A stretch of DNA of 33,898 nucleotides from Pseudomonadota bacterium (GTDB taxonomy: Bacteria > Pseudomonadota > Alphaproteobacteria > Rhizobiales > Xanthobacteraceae). Numbering within the stretch: position 1 is the stretch's first letter; every line of letters begins with the position of its first letter. The notes under the pieces were generated by a model that saw nothing but the letters and a program-made list of their open reading frames with translations, was not told where the DNA came from and did no database searches. Below, piece after piece: positions 31,241 through 33,898 of the stretch. Both the position numbers and the translations under genes were made by a program. The stretch spans positions 1 to 33,898 of the forward strand of contig JACQAE010000173.1 in the NCBI GenBank assembly GCA_016195095.1, given 5' to 3'.

Positions 31241-32938
31241 ATGCTCAACCGTCGCGACGTTTTGCAGGTCGGCGCCGCGACCGCGGCGGCCGTCGCGGGA
31301 AGCGGTCTGGGCGCGCTCGGCACGGCACTGGCGCGCCAGCGGCTGACGCAGAACGAACTCCTGCGCTTCAAAAGCCTCGGCAACGTCACGCTCCTGCACG
31401 TCGCCGACATGCACGGGCAATTGCTGCCGGTGACGTTTCGCGAGCCGTCGACCAATATCGGCGTCGGCGCGGCGCGCGGCGAGCCGCCGCATATCACCGG
31501 CGCGGCGTTCCTCAAGCGCTTCCACATCGCCGCCGGGTCGGCCGAGGCGCACGCGTTGACGCCGGTTGATTTTGAATCGCTGGCCCGCAGCTACGGGCGC
31601 ATCGGCGGGCTCGACCGCGCGGCGACGGCGATCAAGGCGGTGCGCGCGGAACGCGGCGAGGACCGCGTCCTCTTACTCGACGGCGGCGATACCTGGCAGG
31701 GCTCGCTCGGCGCTTACCGCACGCTCGGCCAGGACATGATCGACTGCATGCGCCTGCTCAAGCCCGACGCGATGACCGGGCATTGGGAATTCACCTATGG
31801 CGAGAAACGCCTCAAGGAGGCGGTCGCTGGGCTCGGCTTTGCGTTCCTCGCGCTTAACGTGCGCGATACCCAGTGGCAGGAGCCAGTGTTCGACGCCTAC
31901 AAGATGTTCGAGAAGGGCGGCGTCAAGGTCGCGGTGCTCGGACAGGCGTTCCCCTATACGCCCGTGGCCAATCCGCGCTGGATGATTCCATCCTGGACGT
32001 TCGGCATTCGCGAGGAGGCGGTGCACGCCGCCGTCGACAAGGCGCGCGGCGAGGGCGCGCAGCTCGTCGTGCTGCTCTCGCATAACGGCTTTGACGTCGA
32101 TCGCAAGCTCGCCGGACGCGTCCCCGGTATCGATGTCATCCTCACCGGCCATACCCACGACGCCCTGCCGGTGGCGATCAAGGTCGGCAAGACGCTGCTC
32201 GTCGCCTCGGGCAGCCATGGAAAGTTCCTCTCCCGCCTCGATCTCGACGTGCGCGCGGGCGCGGTCAGGGGCTACCGCTACAAGCTCATTCCGCTGTTCG
32301 CCGATGCGATCCGCCCGGACCCGGACATGGCTGCGATGATCGCCAAGGTGCGCGCGCCGTTCGCGCAGGAACTCGCGCGCGAGGTCGGGCGCACGGAATC
32401 GCTCCTGTATCGGCGCGGCAATATCAACGGCACGTTCGACGACCTCATCTGCGCCGCGCTCATCGAGGAGCGCGACGCGGAGATCTCGCTGTCGCCGGGT
32501 TTCCGCTGGGGCACGTCGGTGCTGGCGAATTCGCCGGTCACCGTCGAGGACATCCATAATGCCACCGCCATGACCTACCCGCAGGTCTACCGCCTTACCA
32601 TGACCGGCGCGCGGCTCAAGGAAATCCTCGAGGACGTGGCCGACAATCTGTTCAATCCCGACCCCTATTACCAGCAGGGCGGTGACATGGTGCGCTGCGG
32701 CGGTCTCGGCTACACGATCGACGTCGCCAAGCCCGCCGGCCAGCGGATTTCCGCGCTGACGCATCTGGGTTCGGGCGCGCCGATCGAGGCCGCGCGCGAC
32801 TACGTCGTATCCGGCTGGGCGAGCGTCAACGAGGGTGTCGAGGGCCCGCCGGTGTGGCAGGTGGTCGAGCGCTACATCGCGCGCAAGCAGGTCGTGCGCG
32901 CGGCGCCCAATACCACGGTGAAGGTTGTGGACGCCTGA
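31241..32938 (+). CDS. soxB: SoxB, sulfate thiol esterase (dimanganese)
   Basis: This 565-residue metallophosphoesterase-like hydrolase releases sulfate from SoxY-bound thiosulfonate. The Tat-type signal is NRRDVLQVGAATAAAVAG. Metal ligands are in HVADMHGQL (Asp56, His58), LLDGGDTWQGS (Asp150), TGHWEFTYG (His181), LLSHNGFDVD and ILTGHTHDALP. The C-terminal 5'-nucleotidase-like domain has ISLSPGFRWGTSVL and YPQVYRLTMTGARLKEILEDVADNLFNPDPYYQQGGDMVR. Length is normal. It is followed by a separate promoter-like region before soxC. Confidence 0.97.
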   Translation: MLNRRDVLQVGAATAAAVAGSGLGALGTALARQRLTQNELLRFKSLGNVTLLHVADMHGQLLPVTFREPSTNIGVGAARGEPPHITGAAFLKRFHIAAGSAEAHALTPVDFESLARSYGRIGGLDRAATAIKAVRAERGEDRVLLLDGGDTWQGSLGAYRTLGQDMIDCMRLLKPDAMTGHWEFTYGEKRLKEAVAGLGFAFLALNVRDTQWQEPVFDAYKMFEKGGVKVAVLGQAFPYTPVANPRWMIPSWTFGIREEAVHAAVDKARGEGAQLVVLLSHNGFDVDRKLAGRVPGIDVILTGHTHDALPVAIKVGKTLLVASGSHGKFLSRLDLDVRAGAVRGYRYKLIPLFADAIRPDPDMAAMIAKVRAPFAQELAREVGRTESLLYRRGNINGTFDDLICAALIEERDAEISLSPGFRWGTSVLANSPVTVEDIHNATAMTYPQVYRLTMTGARLKEILEDVADNLFNPDPYYQQGGDMVRCGGLGYTIDVAKPAGQRISALTHLGSGAPIEAARDYVVSGWASVNEGVEGPPVWQVVERYIARKQVVRAAPNTTVKVVDA

Positions 32939-32960
32939 TGGATGCCGGTATGACGTCTTG

Positions 32961-32995
32961 TTGACATATTCTAGAATATGAATGTATGAATATGT
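32961..32995 (+). promoter_or_regulatory. Promoter with overlapping SoxR/SqrR-type operator before soxC
   Basis: TTGACA (32961-32966) and TATGAA (32985-32990), 18 bp apart, could form a sigma-70 promoter. Over it lies CATATTCTAGAATATG, a perfect 16-bp palindrome (32965-32980), and wider arms ACATATTC (32964-32971) and GAATATGT (32988-32995). ATTC (32968) and GAAT (32980) are spaced by exactly 8 bases, the pattern recalled for SqrR-family repressors. It lies between soxB and soxC, so soxC(D) may be transcribed on its own under the local SoxR. Confidence 0.6.
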
Positions 32996-33027
32996 TGTCG
33001 GCCGCGTTTCCGGCAGGGAGGCTGCAT

Positions 33028-33898
33028 ATGCGCGACCCTTCGAACGACCCTCCGGACCAGCGTCTCTCGCGTCGCCGGCTTTTAACCGGCGCCGCGGCGG
33101 CGACGCTGGCGAGCGCCGCGTCCGCGGCGGGCAATCCCGACAACCTGCCGCCGCATGTTCCGCCATGGACGCGCGCGCTCGGCGACGGCGTCGCCGCGCG
33201 GCCTTACGGCCTGCCGTCGAAATATGAAAAGAACGTCGTGCGCCGCGACGTGGAATGGCTGACGGCAAGCCGTGAATCCTCGGTCAGCTTCACGCCGCTG
33301 CATGAACTCGACGGCACCATCACGCCCAACGGCCTGTGTTTCGAGCGCCATCATGGCGGCGTCGCCGAGATCGATCCCGAGGATTACCGCCTCATCGTGC
33401 ACGGGCTGGTCGAGAAGCCGCTGATCTTCACGCTCGACGACCTCAAGCGCCTGCCGCGCGTCAATCGCGTGTATTTTCTCGAATGCGCCGCCAATACCGG
33501 CATGGAATGGCGCGGGTCGCAGCTCAACGGCTGCCAATACACGCATGGCATGGTGCATTGCGTGCAATATACCGGCGTGCCGCTGCGCCTCTTGCTCGAA
33601 CAGGCGGGTGTGCGCACCAACGCGCGCTGGATCCTGGCCGAAGGCGCCGACGCCGCGGCCATGAGCCGCTCGATCCCGCTTGAAAAGGCGCTCGACGATT
33701 GCCTCCTCGCCTATCGCATGAATGGCGAGATGCTGCGCCCGGAACAGGGCTATCCGATGCGCCTCGTCGTGCCCGGATGGGAGGGCAATGTCTGGATCAA
33801 GTGGCTGCGCCGCATCAAGGTCGGCGACCAGCCGTGGTTTTCACGCGAGGAGACGGCGAAATACACCGACCTTCTGGAAAGCGGCAAAGCGCGGCAGT
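33028..33898 (+). CDS. soxC: SoxC, molybdenum sulfur dehydrogenase subunit (5' part)
   Basis: These are the first 290 residues of SoxC, the Mo-cofactor subunit of SoxCD sulfane dehydrogenase, running off the right edge with the frame open. A Tat signal (SRRRLLTGAAAATLASAASAAG) leads. The sulfite-oxidase fold shows PLHELDGTITPNGLCFERHHGGVAEIDPEDYRL, then VYFLECAANTGMEW, where Cys153 is the expected Mo ligand, and GYPMRLVVPGWEGNVWIKWLRRIKV. The ATG at 33028 has GGGAGG 8 bases upstream; two earlier in-frame ATGs (32986, 32992) fall in or beside the promoter box and are less likely. soxD is presumably beyond the window. Confidence 0.96.
   Translation, partial: MRDPSNDPPDQRLSRRRLLTGAAAATLASAASAAGNPDNLPPHVPPWTRALGDGVAARPYGLPSKYEKNVVRRDVEWLTASRESSVSFTPLHELDGTITPNGLCFERHHGGVAEIDPEDYRLIVHGLVEKPLIFTLDDLKRLPRVNRVYFLECAANTGMEWRGSQLNGCQYTHGMVHCVQYTGVPLRLLLEQAGVRTNARWILAEGADAAAMSRSIPLEKALDDCLLAYRMNGEMLRPEQGYPMRLVVPGWEGNVWIKWLRRIKVGDQPWFSREETAKYTDLLESGKARQ

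Noticed and set aside
32986-33027. Upstream in-frame ATG starts for soxC
   Set aside because: They overlap the predicted -10 element and operator arm and have no ribosome site, while ATG 33028 has GGGAGG at 8 bases and a proper Tat signal follows it.

Overview
The window is chromosomal DNA from a GC-rich alphaproteobacterium, most likely Hyphomicrobiales (Rhizobiales). Supporting signs are the divK-pleD pair, an EipB-family envelope protein, a DUF3572 protein, a DinB polymerase with an N-terminal zinc ribbon, a class I PHA synthase, and intergenic palindromic mosaic repeats of the RIME type known from rhizobia. The genus cannot be fixed from sequence alone. No tRNA, rRNA, CRISPR array, transposase or prophage gene was seen.

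Positions 1-25.5 kb are mostly housekeeping. In order they hold: the 3' end of clpA; an azlCD amino-acid exporter pair; a staphylococcal-nuclease-like secreted protein; a minus-strand block (HIT hydrolase, COG3146 acyltransferase, glycerophosphodiesterase, RidA); eipB facing dinB; a DUF3572 gene; divK-pleD (cell cycle and c-di-GMP); parE; a DedA membrane protein; argC; a CBS-BON protein and phaC; a small lipoprotein; then alaC, hom, glpX, a small membrane protein and recJ. Many gaps carry palindromic repeats of at least two families, and several genes stop exactly at a repeat boundary.

Positions 25.8-33.9 kb are a thiosulfate-oxidation (sox) cluster that runs off the right edge. A minus-strand set holds soxR (ArsR/BigR/SqrR-type repressor with a likely persulfide-sensing Cys pair), soxS (thioredoxin) and an unrecognised exported helical protein. 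soxW (thioredoxin) points the other way and ends in a clear intrinsic terminator. soxA-soxX (c-type cytochrome complex, SoxA apparently monoheme) are on the minus strand. They are divided from plus-strand soxY-soxZ-soxB-soxC by a 555-bp control region. The products would form the periplasmic Sox system: SoxAX couples thiosulfate to the SoxY cysteine, SoxB releases sulfate, SoxC(D) oxidises the sulfane sulfur, and SoxS/SoxW maintain thiols. soxV and soxD are not in the window.

The most unusual material is regulatory. Seven perfect 14-bp tandem repeats lie just upstream of soxY, next to a TTGA-N6-TCAA (FNR/FixK-type) box that resembles the repeat unit. A palindromic ATTC-N8-GAAT operator-like site overlaps a TTGACA promoter between soxB and soxC, suggesting that soxC(D) can be controlled apart from soxYZB. 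The uncharacterised gene upstream of soxS is the best candidate for a new Sox accessory protein.
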